From positions 1 to 34,081 of the forward strand of contig JAFQRF010000061.1 of the NCBI GenBank assembly GCA_017410195.1: a DNA stretch of 34,081 nt, in the 5' to 3' direction. Numbering within the stretch: position 1 is the first letter of the stretch; the number at the start of each line of letters is the position of its first letter. Positions 23,550 to 31,405 of the stretch are shown here, one piece after another. The notes under the pieces are model-generated. The model was not told where the DNA came from. It was given only the letters and a program-made list of their open reading frames with translations, and did not search any database. This DNA is from Clostridia bacterium (GTDB lineage: Bacteria; Bacillota; Clostridia; Oscillospirales; Acutalibacteraceae). The position numbers and the translations under genes are program-made.

Positions 23550-25148
23550 ATGAAAAAGAAAAAACTTATGTCGCTTATTGCTCTCGGTCTTGCTCTCGCA
23601 TATCTTGCAGGTGCATTAATTTTATTCTACGCAACTAGCTCCGTTCTCAGCGTAAGATTCAGTCAGCAGGCTGAAAGAATCCGGCTTTATAACCCGATGA
23701 ACAGCTATGCATATCACGAAATGAATATCAAGGAATATTCGGAAATATATATGTATCAAAACAGCGGAAATTATCCTTTATTCCCTTATGCAGCGGCAAT
23801 TTTTGACAAGGACGGCAACATTGTTGCACGCTCCGGAAGCTGGTTGAGATGCTATGACTTTGAAGGTGAAAATTTTCATTGTTATCTCGAGCCGTACATG
23901 ACAAGTGAAATCAAAAAGACGGTAGCGGAAAACCAAAAAGAAACCGGATATCTTTTTTCTCACAGGTTTGAATATAACATCAAAAACGGTGAGATTGTTC
24001 CCGTAAAGCTTGTTGTTTGTGATTATAACACCGAAAACAGATTTGCTCCCGAAAATCTTATAACCCTAACATTTTCGGATGAAAAGGCGCAGTACAGCAT
24101 CACGGATAACGAAGAAAGCGGCAGCAACGTAAATATTTATACCACATTTGTTGACACCGATGAAAACCGCTATGAACACAAGCTGTATACCGAGCTTTAC
24201 GAAACTATTGAAAGCGAAGAAATGAAAGAAAAAATGGTCAGGCTTTGTTCCCAAGATAATTACGGCGGAGGCGGATCAAGTTCATCGGCATATTTTGATT
24301 ACTACGATATGATTGAAGTTGACGGCAAAAAATACTGCATTTTACAGCTTTCAAAGCGAAGTGAGTTCCTCGGTACACTTCTTTCGCACCAATTCCGTGA
24401 ATTTCTCATCATGGAACTGCTTGTTTTCATTTTTATCGGCTTCATAATCGTTCTTACTGCAAACAATATTTACAACAAAAACAAAAAGCTTGAAAATGCA
24501 AGAGTTGCATTTACGGGTGCGGCAGCGCATGAACTGAAAACTCCGCTTGCAGTTATCTCCAACCAATGCGAATGCATATTGGAAGATATCGCTCCGGAAA
24601 AAAACAAGGATTATGTTGAATCTATTTACGATGAGGCAAAAAGAATGAACAACCTTATTGTTACGCTTCTTCAATATAACCGTGTTTCTGTGCTGGATAA
24701 AATCAACAAAGAAAAAACCGACCTCGCTTCTCTTGCAAGGTCGGAAACAGAAAAATACACTTCCATTTTCGAGAAAAAGAACATTGATGTTGAAATCGAT
24801 ACCGAAAAATGCGAAATCAGCTGCAACACGGAGCTTCTCGCTCTTGTTATCGATAATTTCCTTTCGAATGCCGCAAATCACACACTTCGGAACGGCAGAG
24901 TTAAAATAACCGTCAAGAAAGGCGTTCTGACTGTATATAATTCGGGCAGCTATATCACGGCTGAGGATGCACAGCACATATGGAACGAGTTTTACCGTGA
25001 GGATAAGGCAAGAACGAGCGGCAAAAATTCAACGGGCATGGGTCTTGCCATGAGCAAAAAAATTCTGCAGCTTCACGGATATAAATACGGCTTCAAAAAT
25101 ACCGACAGCGGAGTGGAATTTTATTTTTCTGCCGTCAGGCACAATTGA
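23550..25148 (+). CDS. Sensor histidine kinase
   Basis: The 532-residue kinase has one N-terminal helix (about 7-29), a large extracytoplasmic domain (about 30-283) of no recognised family rich in Tyr, Asn and acidic residues with a GGGGSSSS linker, and a second helix (about 284-305). The dimerisation domain carries phospho-acceptor H327 in AAAHELKTPLAVISNQ. The ATPase domain has N-box LVIDNFLSNAANHT and G2-like STGMGLAMSKKIL. The usual G1 Asp is replaced in VYNSGSYITAEDAQHIWNEF, a variant common in VanS-like Firmicutes kinases, so activity is not ruled out. Signal unknown; the adjacent tiny lipoprotein is a candidate neighbour. Confidence 0.93.
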   Translation: MKKKKLMSLIALGLALAYLAGALILFYATSSVLSVRFSQQAERIRLYNPMNSYAYHEMNIKEYSEIYMYQNSGNYPLFPYAAAIFDKDGNIVARSGSWLRCYDFEGENFHCYLEPYMTSEIKKTVAENQKETGYLFSHRFEYNIKNGEIVPVKLVVCDYNTENRFAPENLITLTFSDEKAQYSITDNEESGSNVNIYTTFVDTDENRYEHKLYTELYETIESEEMKEKMVRLCSQDNYGGGGSSSSAYFDYYDMIEVDGKKYCILQLSKRSEFLGTLLSHQFREFLIMELLVFIFIGFIIVLTANNIYNKNKKLENARVAFTGAAAHELKTPLAVISNQCECILEDIAPEKNKDYVESIYDEAKRMNNLIVTLLQYNRVSVLDKINKEKTDLASLARSETEKYTSIFEKKNIDVEIDTEKCEISCNTELLALVIDNFLSNAANHTLRNGRVKITVKKGVLTVYNSGSYITAEDAQHIWNEFYREDKARTSGKNSTGMGLAMSKKILQLHGYKYGFKNTDSGVEFYFSAVRHN

Positions 25149-25160
25149 ATCTCTTTTTTC

Positions 25161-26039
25161 TCAAAGATAAAACTCTTTAATATAGCTTTCAACATCAGCC
25201 CTCGTACCTTTGAAAGGTCCGGGGGTTTCCATTTTGAGCGAAACGGTTGCCGTTGCGGTCAGGAGCGCATCGGGAATGGACTTTGACAGTCTTTCATTGA
25301 TGTAGGCGGCAAAGGTTGTGTCACCCCTGCCGGTTCTTCCGCTAAGATTTCTCGCCTTTATAGGGCAGGTGTAAAATTCTTTTCCGTCATAGACGAGAAC
25401 TTCGGTATTATGAGTAATAAGAATTTCTTTTGCACCCCATGAATAAAGATGCTTTGCCGCCTCTCTGCGGTCGGTGCAGCCTGTCATTATTTCAGCCTCA
25501 GCTGCATCGGTTTTAAGATAAGTTATATAAGGAAGGCATTCCTTTTTCTCTTTCCAGTCCTCAAAATACATCGAGCCGTTATCCGCAACATGGCGCAGCA
25601 TCGCCTGAACATCAAGCGCAACGGGTGCTTTCTTTGAAAGAGTGCGGATTAGTTCCGCATCAAAATCGCCGTAAACAAGCCCTGCAAGATGATAGATTTC
25701 ACAGTCAAGAGAAGGCAGCTCCGCCGCATTGAACGGGTCGCCGACGGAAAGGCAGGTACTCGTTCTGCGTTCCTTGTCCGGGGTATGGTAAACATTCACC
25801 ATGTCGCAGGATTTTTCGCTCGGCAGGCAGAAAAGATTTTCTTCGGGAACGGTGAAGCTTTTGAGTCTTTCCCTGTCTTTTTCGGCAAGCTTTGTTACCG
25901 CCGCAACGTTATGACCGAGCGCATTTGCGCTTGCGGAAGAAAACACAACCGCACCGCCGACGATACGAACGGTGTTGCCGAGATGGTCGGTATTTGAATC
26001 CATGGTCGCATGACCGATTATCATTGATGTGTATTTCAT
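25161..26039 (-). CDS. PfkB-family (ribokinase-like) sugar/nucleoside kinase
   Basis: A 292-residue cytosolic kinase. The catalytic base is D240 in the anion-hole motif GRTGRGDTTFAAYI, and the N-terminal GG signature appears as RIVGGAVVFSSASANALG (26-43). It transfers phosphate from ATP to a hydroxymethyl group of a sugar or related alcohol. In the window it is the last gene of a minus-strand operon after a PI-PLC X-domain gene (3-nt gap), so an inositol or inositol-phosphate type substrate is conceivable; that is inference from position only. It converges on the histidine kinase gene with 12 nt between stops and no visible terminator. Confidence 0.85.
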   Translation of the reverse strand: MKYTSMIIGHATMDSNTDHLGNTVRIVGGAVVFSSASANALGHNVAAVTKLAEKDRERLKSFTVPEENLFCLPSEKSCDMVNVYHTPDKERRTSTCLSVGDPFNAAELPSLDCEIYHLAGLVYGDFDAELIRTLSKKAPVALDVQAMLRHVADNGSMYFEDWKEKKECLPYITYLKTDAAEAEIMTGCTDRREAAKHLYSWGAKEILITHNTEVLVYDGKEFYTCPIKARNLSGRTGRGDTTFAAYINERLSKSIPDALLTATATVSLKMETPGPFKGTRADVESYIKEFYL

Positions 26040-26042
26040 ATT

Positions 26043-26939
26043 TTATTTACCGATTGCCCTTTTGTATTTCTCAACCATTTCATCCTTAACAATGCCTTTG
26101 TTCAGGTTGAGCGAAAGAATTTCATTTGCTTTCATATAGTCTGCAGTCATAAAATCTCCTGCAACAACGTTAACCTTTTCAACAAGCTTCGGGTCTGCCG
26201 CAATCTCGGCAATAATACCGGGGAAATACTTGCGTGACAGCTTGTCGAGGTCGTCGGGCCACTTTGTCCAGCCGTTTTCCGTACCGAGATTCGGAGTCTG
26301 CTGAGTCTGGAACCAGAAAAAACCGTCTGTATCAAGATTACGCAGATAACTGACGATTTCCTTTGCGAATTTCTCAGGCTTATAGCCGTAAACCTCCGAA
26401 CTCCAAGGACCGAGAACGGGGCAGTCATTACTGAAATCATATTCCTTGTTTTCGTTGATAATTATATATTTTTTGCCCGATTTCCTGATATCGCCCATGG
26501 TCAGACTGCTGATATCGCCATATCCTGTAAGTGCATATTTTTCGGGGCTGAGATATTCTCTGATGAGCCTTGAGGTTTCATCCTTGTTGCCCTTGTAGCT
26601 GAGCTTGAAAGGACCTATCTGCTGGTTCATGTATGTCATCATTTTAATAACAAAAAACTCCTCGCTCTGCTCAAGAATCATTTTCAGGCTCTCGAACGCA
26701 AGCTGCGCAGGCATACCCGTCATAATACCGTGACCGACAAAAAGTCTGCCCTTACGGTCGGCTTTAAGTCTGATATCAAAAAATCTTACGCCGTACTGAT
26801 ACTGTTCAAAAAGCGTACCGTTCTGGCATCTTGCGAGCTTTGACATGCCCATCGTACCCGAATTATGGGTACCGGGCATTGCAATCTTCGTGATTTTCGC
26901 TTCGTCTTTGATATATGACATCCAATTTTTATAAAACAT
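26043..26939 (-). CDS. PI-PLC X-domain phosphodiesterase, no signal peptide
   Basis: This 298-residue protein matches bacterial phosphatidylinositol-specific phospholipase C. It has the catalytic H25 in MPGTHNSGT, R57 with D55 in RFFDIRL, and H70 in FVGHGI, the two-histidine arrangement of the bacterial enzymes. Bacterial PI-PLCs are usually secreted, but this one begins MFYKNWMSYIKDEAK, with no hydrophobic signal, so it should stay in the cytoplasm. The gap to rlmI upstream and to the PfkB gene downstream is 3 nt on each side, so all three are one operon. It may act on an inositol-containing lipid or another phosphodiester; the substrate is unproven. Confidence 0.85.
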   Translation of the reverse strand: MFYKNWMSYIKDEAKITKIAMPGTHNSGTMGMSKLARCQNGTLFEQYQYGVRFFDIRLKADRKGRLFVGHGIMTGMPAQLAFESLKMILEQSEEFFVIKMMTYMNQQIGPFKLSYKGNKDETSRLIREYLSPEKYALTGYGDISSLTMGDIRKSGKKYIIINENKEYDFSNDCPVLGPWSSEVYGYKPEKFAKEIVSYLRNLDTDGFFWFQTQQTPNLGTENGWTKWPDDLDKLSRKYFPGIIAEIAADPKLVEKVNVVAGDFMTADYMKANEILSLNLNKGIVKDEMVEKYKRAIGK

Positions 26940-26942
26940 CTC

Positions 26943-28166
26943 TTACACCACCTGAAAAATATAGAATTTGAGGTAATCCGTTTCGGGAACATTCCAGAGT
27001 ACGGGATGGTCGCACGCCTGCTGACGGGCTTCAATCTGCTTGAGCTGAACGCCTGCATCCGCCGCCGCATCATGGAGCATCTTAACAAAAAGTTCGTTCT
27101 TCATAAAATGTGAGCAGGAGCAGGTTGCGAGGTATCCGCCTCTCGGGAGAAGCTTCATTGCTCTGTAGTTTATTTCTTTATATCCTCTTTCCGCACTGTG
27201 TACGGTTTTGCGGCTTTTTGTGAATGCGGGAGGGTCAAGAATGATGAAATCATAAGGCTTTCCGCCCTTTGCTTCAAGCTCGGGAAGAAGGTCAAAAACA
27301 TCGGCGGCAAGGAAATCCATTCTGCCGTCAAGGCCGTTTCTTTCGGCGTTTGCCTTTGCCATTTCAACCGCCGTTTTTGAAACGTCAACTGCGGTCACAT
27401 GCTCTGCACCTCCCATTGCGGCATTGAGCGCAAATGAACCCGTATGCGTAAAGCAGTCAAGCACTTTTTTGCCCTTTGCAATTTTTGAAATTGCAAGGCG
27501 GTTATATTTCTGGTCGAGGAAAAATCCCGTTTTCTGCCCGTTTTCGACATCGACGAGATATTTTATTCCGTTTTCGCAAATCTCCGTAACAGTGCTTTCG
27601 GGATGGGGTATCGTTTCATACCATCCTTTATATTGTTCAAGTCCTTCAAGCTCACGGATAGCAACATCGTTTCTCTCAAAAAGACCGCTTATTTCTTCGC
27701 CGTAATCACGCAGGATTTTAACAACCGACATATATATCATATCTTTGATTTTATCCATGCCGTAGGAAAGCATCTGGGTGACGATTATATCCGAAAAACG
27801 GTCAACCGTCAGCCCCGGAAGCCCGTCGGCTTCTCCGAAAACAAGACGGCAGCAAGAGAAGTCATTTCCCATGACGGTTTTTCTGTAATCTATTGCATAT
27901 TTCAGCCTTCTTTCCCAGAATGCAGGGGAGAAGGTTTCGTTTGCGTTTGAGGATAGAACACGCACTCTTATTTTGCTGTTGAGGCTTAAGAAGCCCGTGC
28001 CGAGATAGGAGCCTTTTGTTGAAAGAACATCAACAAGACAGCCGTTTTCAAGCTCGCCGAAGGTCTGCATTATCTCCGCATCATATACCCACGGATGACC
28101 TTTTTTGAGTGCGGCTTCAGCCTTTTTTGTTACGGTTACAATCGGAAATTTACGTTTGTTTTTCAT
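26943..28166 (-). CDS. rlmI: Class I rRNA methyltransferase, RlmI-like (PUA + SAM domain)
   Basis: A 407-residue cytosolic protein with an N-terminal PUA-type RNA-binding domain (about 1-75, KKGHPWVYDAEI) and a C-terminal Rossmann methyltransferase domain. SAM motif I is DCFTHTGSFALNAA, and motif IV is ILDPPAFTKSRK. E. coli RlmI makes m5C1962 in 23S rRNA, the likely activity here, though RlmK/other RNA m5C targets cannot be excluded. It is the first gene of a minus-strand operon with the PI-PLC and PfkB genes. The Shine-Dalgarno is weak (AAAGTGAT). The promoter is at 28219-28248. Confidence 0.88.
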   Translation of the reverse strand: MKNKRKFPIVTVTKKAEAALKKGHPWVYDAEIMQTFGELENGCLVDVLSTKGSYLGTGFLSLNSKIRVRVLSSNANETFSPAFWERRLKYAIDYRKTVMGNDFSCCRLVFGEADGLPGLTVDRFSDIIVTQMLSYGMDKIKDMIYMSVVKILRDYGEEISGLFERNDVAIRELEGLEQYKGWYETIPHPESTVTEICENGIKYLVDVENGQKTGFFLDQKYNRLAISKIAKGKKVLDCFTHTGSFALNAAMGGAEHVTAVDVSKTAVEMAKANAERNGLDGRMDFLAADVFDLLPELEAKGGKPYDFIILDPPAFTKSRKTVHSAERGYKEINYRAMKLLPRGGYLATCSCSHFMKNELFVKMLHDAAADAGVQLKQIEARQQACDHPVLWNVPETDYLKFYIFQVV

Positions 28167-28218
28167 AAAAATATCACTTTCATTGTCAACAATATACTGC
28201 GTTTGTAAAATTAAATTT

Positions 28219-28248
28219 ATTTTATCACATTTTTATCGGCATTGTCAA
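28219..28248 (-). promoter_or_regulatory. Promoter of the rlmI / PI-PLC / PfkB operon
   Basis: On the minus strand TTGACA (28248-28243) and TAAAAT (28224-28219) are separated by 18 bp, about 50 nt before the ATG at 28166. Confidence 0.7.
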
Positions 28249-28260
28249 CGGATTGGCAAA

Positions 28261-28276
28261 GTTAGTGAATACTAAC
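28261..28276. promoter_or_regulatory. Operator-like palindrome GTTAGTGAATACTAAC
   Basis: Two perfect 6-nt arms (GTTAGT and ACTAAC) around GAAT. The shape resembles operators of TetR/MarR-type repressors in Clostridia. It lies 12 bp upstream of the rlmI-operon -35 and about 100 bp upstream of the hydrogenase -10. No such regulator is encoded in the window. Confidence 0.4.
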
Positions 28277-28372
28277 CGTTCAAAAAGGAATAAATATACA
28301 AAAAATACATAAAAAAACCCTTTAAATCGTGAAAAAAATATCGATAAAAAAGTAGCATTTTCTATAATTGTA

Positions 28373-28381
28373 TGTTATAAT
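28373..28381 (+). promoter_or_regulatory. Candidate extended -10 promoter of the hydrogenase operon
   Basis: TGTTATAAT is a perfect extended -10 with no good -35; a second TATAAT lies 13 bp upstream (28363-28368). The leader to the hydC ATG at 28469 would be about 80 nt. Confidence 0.5.
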
Positions 28382-28468
28382 GACTTAGAATGCAGGATTG
28401 CGGCATTTACGTCTGCAGACCTGCGGATAATAATCTGTTTAAATTTTCATTCAGGAGGAATGACTTAG

Positions 28469-28963
28469 ATGGTTAAGAAAATCAGCAACCTGCCTTTTAC
28501 AGGCACTCCCGAACAGGAAGCACAGCTCAAGGCTATCATCGCAGAATGCAAGGATGATAAGAGCATGCTTATGCACGTTATGCAGGAAGCACAGAACATT
28601 TACGGCTATCTGCCCATCGAGGTTCAGACCATGATTGCAGACGGCATGAACGTTCCCCTTCAGAAGGTTTACGGCGTTGCAAGCTTCTATGCTCTGTTCT
28701 CACTCACTCCCAAGGGCAAGTACAACGTTTCGGTTTGCCTCGGTACTGCTTGCTATGTTAAGGGTTCACAGGAAATTCTTGATAAAATCTGCGAAGTTCT
28801 CGGCGTTGAACCCGGCGAATGCACAGAAGACCTCAAATTCTCGGTTGAGGCTTGCCGCTGCATCGGTGCCTGCGGTCTTGCCCCCGTTTTCACAATCAAC
28901 GAAGACGTTTACGGCAGAGTAACTCCCGACGAAATTCCCGACATCCTCGCAAAATACAACTAA
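28469..28963 (+). CDS. hydC: NuoE/HydC-like [2Fe-2S] subunit of NAD-dependent [FeFe]-hydrogenase
   Basis: A 164-residue thioredoxin-like ferredoxin subunit. Helical N-terminus (about 15-70, MHVMQEAQNIYGYLPIEVQ), then the [2Fe-2S] ligands C90-x4-C95 and C131-x3-C135. In HydABC and related complexes this subunit works with the NuoF-like HydB and hydrogenase HydA to bifurcate electrons between ferredoxin and NAD(H). The same fold serves complex I and formate dehydrogenases, but the hydrogenase-type cassette and HydB-like gene downstream favour HydC. AGGAGG precedes the ATG. First gene of the locus; seven genes separate it from HydB. Confidence 0.92.
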   Translation: MVKKISNLPFTGTPEQEAQLKAIIAECKDDKSMLMHVMQEAQNIYGYLPIEVQTMIADGMNVPLQKVYGVASFYALFSLTPKGKYNVSVCLGTACYVKGSQEILDKICEVLGVEPGECTEDLKFSVEACRCIGACGLAPVFTINEDVYGRVTPDEIPDILAKYN

Positions 28964-28997
28964 TCTTTAACCGCAAAGCGGAAAATGAGGGATTGAT

Positions 28998-29354
28998 ATG
29001 ACTATCAACAACATTAAAGATTTACTCGGCGCAGAGGTTCTGTGCGGCAGCGAGCATCTTGAAAACGATGTTCATTCTGCCTGCGGAAGCGACATGATGA
29101 GCGACGTTCTTGCATATGTAAAGAATCAGGCGGTGCTTTTGACGGGACTTGTCAATGCGCAGGTTATCCGTACCGCAGAGATGATGGATATGATGTGCGT
29201 TGTTTTTGTGCGTTCGAAGCGACCTTCGTCCGATATGATAGAGCTTGCAAACGAGTGCGGCATCGCAGTGCTGACCACTCCGCTGCGCATGTATGATGCT
29301 TGCGGAATTCTCTATTCGAACGGGCTGAGAGGAAACGGTGAATCAAATGGCTGA
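28998..29354 (+). CDS. Single-domain DRTGG protein, first copy
   Basis: A 118-residue protein consisting of one DRTGG-type domain: MTINNIKDLLGAEVLCGSEH at the start, a VLAYVKNQAVLLTGL strand-helix, MCVVFVRSKRPSSDMIELAN, and GIAVLTTPLRMYDACGILY. DRTGG domains occur beside CBS domains and in phosphotransacetylase N-termini and are thought to bind ligands or proteins, not to catalyse. Its stop overlaps the next gene by 8-17 nt, depending on the start chosen there. A second DRTGG protein lies after HydS. Such small DRTGG proteins are recurrent neighbours of clostridial NADH-dependent hydrogenases. Function unknown. Confidence 0.82.
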   Translation: MTINNIKDLLGAEVLCGSEHLENDVHSACGSDMMSDVLAYVKNQAVLLTGLVNAQVIRTAEMMDMMCVVFVRSKRPSSDMIELANECGIAVLTTPLRMYDACGILYSNGLRGNGESNG

Positions 29355-29769
29355 ACCCTTGGTATTCCGATTTGATGTTGACGGTGACAATTTCACCTCT
29401 GCGGGTCAGGCTTCGGTGCAGGTCAAAAAGAATCTGCGTCAGCTCGGCATCGACCCGGAAACAATCCGCCGCGTTTCGATAGCTATGTATGAAGGCGAAA
29501 TCAACATGGTTATCCACGCAAAGGGCGGTCAGGCGGATGTTATCGTCAGCGACGGATGTATTGAAATAATTCTGGCAGACAAAGGTCCCGGAATCGCAAA
29601 CATCGAGCAGGCTATGCAGGAGGGCTTCTCAACCGCCCCCGACAATATCCGCTCTCTCGGCTTCGGCGCCGGCATGGGTCTGCCCAACATGAAAAGATAT
29701 ACCGATGAAATGCAGATTGATTCGGTTGTAGGCGAAGGAACAACCATCACTATGAAAGTAAAGTACTGA
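29347..29769 (+). CDS. RsbW-like GHKL ATPase / serine kinase-type protein
   Basis: A 140-residue stand-alone histidine-kinase-type ATPase domain of the anti-sigma/RsbW type. N-box is YEGEINMVIHA (N53), G1 box is DKGPGI (78-83), and G2 is GFGAGMGLPNMK (105-116). RsbW-type proteins phosphorylate serine of a partner or sequester a sigma factor; no partner with a STAS domain or sigma factor is visible here. The ATG at 29347 gives a conserved-looking MAEPLVFRF start, while GTG at 29338 is closer to GAGAGGA (29327-29333); both overlap the DRTGG gene, so translation is coupled. It directly precedes the HydS-like gene. Confidence 0.85.
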   Translation: MAEPLVFRFDVDGDNFTSAGQASVQVKKNLRQLGIDPETIRRVSIAMYEGEINMVIHAKGGQADVIVSDGCIEIILADKGPGIANIEQAMQEGFSTAPDNIRSLGFGAGMGLPNMKRYTDEMQIDSVVGEGTTITMKVKY

Positions 29770-29799
29770 GCCTGACGAATCGGGAAGGAGTGTATTTTT

Positions 29800-31098
29800 A
29801 TGAATACATACATTCATTCGGTTGCTCTTGACCCGAGCAAATGTACCGGCTGCACAACCTGCATGAAGCACTGCCCGACCGAGGCAATCAGAATCCGTAA
29901 CGGCTGCGCCGTTATCGATTCCGAGCGCTGCATCGACTGCGGCGAGTGCATCCGTAATTGCCCCAACAACGCCAAAAAGAGTATTTGCAACTCTTTTGAC
30001 GAAATCAAAAAATACAAATTCAAAATCGCATTGCCCGCACCCGCACTTTTTGCTCAGTTTGATAATCTTGACAACATAGGCTATGTGCTTCAGGGTTTGC
30101 TTGATATCGGATTTGACGATGTGTTTGAGGTTTCAAAGGGTGCCGAGCTTGTTTCGTCATATACCCGCCTCTATCTCCAGACCGAGGGAATCAAAAAACC
30201 TGTTATCAGCACGGCATGTCCCGTTGTGACACGACTTATCGTGCTGCGATTCCCGTTCCTTAAGGATAACCTTATTCCTCTTCTGCCTCCCATGGAGGTT
30301 GCCGCAAGGCTCGCAAGAGAAAGAGCGTTAAAAGAGCATCCCGAGCTTAAAAGAGAGGATATCGGAGTTTGCTTTATTTCTCCGTGTCCCGCAAAGATGA
30401 GCTACGCAAGGAACGGCTTCGGAAGCTACAAGAGTGAGGTTGACCTGGTAATTTCAATGAGCGAAATTTACCTTCAGCTTATCAATGTTATGAAGCGTGA
30501 AAAGCTTTGCGAGGTTTCGAGCGAAGCAGGAAGAATCGGTCTGAGCTGGGCGATATGCGGCGGCGAAGGCTCCGCACTTTTCAACGACAAAATTCTTGCG
30601 GCGGACGGAATAAACAACGTTATCTCCGTTCTCGACCAGATAGAGGACGGCAACATTCCTCCGATTGATTTTGTTGAACTTAATGCTTGCCCGAGCGGAT
30701 GCGTGGGCGGAGTTCTGACAATTGAAAATCCCTATGTTGCCAAAAACAGACTTCATACCTTAAGACGTTATATGCCCGTTTCTCTCAATAAATCAGAGGA
30801 TGATGAGGGATATATCCCACATGAATGCTTCTTTACCGACCTGCCGAATTATAATCCGCTCAACAGACTGAGCGATAACATCGGCGAATCTATGAGACTT
30901 ATGTCAAAGATTCAGGCGGTGCGCAAGGAGCTTCCGGGCATCGACTGCGGCTCGTGCGGCGCACCGAACTGCCGTGCTTTTGCAGAAGATATCGTCATGG
31001 GGCATGCAGACAGAAAAGACTGCGTAATTGCTTATAAGGAGCTTCTTAAAAGGTATCTCAACGAAAACAGCGGAGGTGATTCGGTTGACGGTGAATGA
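29800..31098 (+). CDS. hydS: Sensory-type [FeFe]-hydrogenase (HydS-like, group C/D)
   Basis: The 432-residue protein has two N-terminal [4Fe-4S] motifs (C15/18/21/25 and C44/47/50/54), a hydrogenase core, and a C-terminal ARC-like cluster motif (C383, C386, C391, C408 in CGSCGAPNC). All four H-cluster cysteines remain: C140 (L1, TACP), C196 (L2, SPCPAK), C297 and C301 (L3, ACPSGC). The proton-relay cysteine of TSCCP is A139, and the two Met near the cluster are S194 and N295. These changes mark putative sensory hydrogenases such as Thermotoga HydS, which turn over slowly. Unlike group C members it has no PAS domain. It sits between kinase-like and DRTGG genes, so a sensor of H2 or redox is the best inference. 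Confidence 0.85.
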   Translation: MNTYIHSVALDPSKCTGCTTCMKHCPTEAIRIRNGCAVIDSERCIDCGECIRNCPNNAKKSICNSFDEIKKYKFKIALPAPALFAQFDNLDNIGYVLQGLLDIGFDDVFEVSKGAELVSSYTRLYLQTEGIKKPVISTACPVVTRLIVLRFPFLKDNLIPLLPPMEVAARLARERALKEHPELKREDIGVCFISPCPAKMSYARNGFGSYKSEVDLVISMSEIYLQLINVMKREKLCEVSSEAGRIGLSWAICGGEGSALFNDKILAADGINNVISVLDQIEDGNIPPIDFVELNACPSGCVGGVLTIENPYVAKNRLHTLRRYMPVSLNKSEDDEGYIPHECFFTDLPNYNPLNRLSDNIGESMRLMSKIQAVRKELPGIDCGSCGAPNCRAFAEDIVMGHADRKDCVIAYKELLKRYLNENSGGDSVDGE

Positions 31099-31405
31099 GC
31101 TTGCAGCTATGCCCGGATTCAAAACCGTTTCCCTGCCCGACGGTGATCGTGAAATAAATAACATTTATATCGGCGACCTGCTGAGCTGGGTTATGGGCAG
31201 AGCAAAGGCTGACGGTGCATGGATAACGATTATGTCCAACATCAACATCGTTGCCGTTGCATCCCTTGCCGATGTTGCATGCATAATTCTCGCAGAGGGC
31301 GTGACTCTTGATTCAACCGTTGCACAGACGGCGGAAATGAAGGGCGTCAATGTTCTTACATCGGATTTGCCCGCCTACGAAACGGCAATGCTTCTTAAGA
31401 TATGA
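31085..31405 (+). CDS. Single-domain DRTGG protein, second copy (TTG start)
   Basis: A 106-residue DRTGG-type domain: MTVNELAAMPGFKTVSLPDG, IYIGDLLSWVMGRAKADGAW, NINIVAVASLADVACIILAEG and GVNVLTSDLPAYETAMLL. The start is TTG at 31085, 8 nt after GGAGG (31072-31076); it overlaps the HydS-like stop by 14 nt and gives a start matching DRTGG relatives. A GTG at 31091 is less well spaced. The stop overlaps the PHP gene as ATGA. Paralogous to the 28998 gene in fold but clearly diverged. Probable ligand- or protein-binding partner of the HydS module. Confidence 0.8.
   Translation: MTVNELAAMPGFKTVSLPDGDREINNIYIGDLLSWVMGRAKADGAWITIMSNINIVAVASLADVACIILAEGVTLDSTVAQTAEMKGVNVLTSDLPAYETAMLLKI

Larger units (their letters stand above)
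28167..28468. other. Divergent intergenic region, rlmI operon / hydrogenase operon
   Basis: About 302 bp, very AT-rich in its middle. It contains the rlmI-operon promoter (28219-28248), a 16-bp operator-like palindrome (28261-28276), two TATAAT boxes (28363-28368 and 28376-28381), two copies of ATTGTCAAC (28182-28190 and 28241-28249), and two copies of AATGACTTAGA flanking the hyd leader (28379-28389 and 28457-28467). No gene seen. Confidence 0.65.

Noticed and set aside
23550-25148. Histidine kinase being inactive because the G1-box Asp is replaced
   Set aside because: The NSG variant is common in VanS-like Firmicutes kinases with intact H, N and G2 boxes, so loss of activity cannot be concluded.
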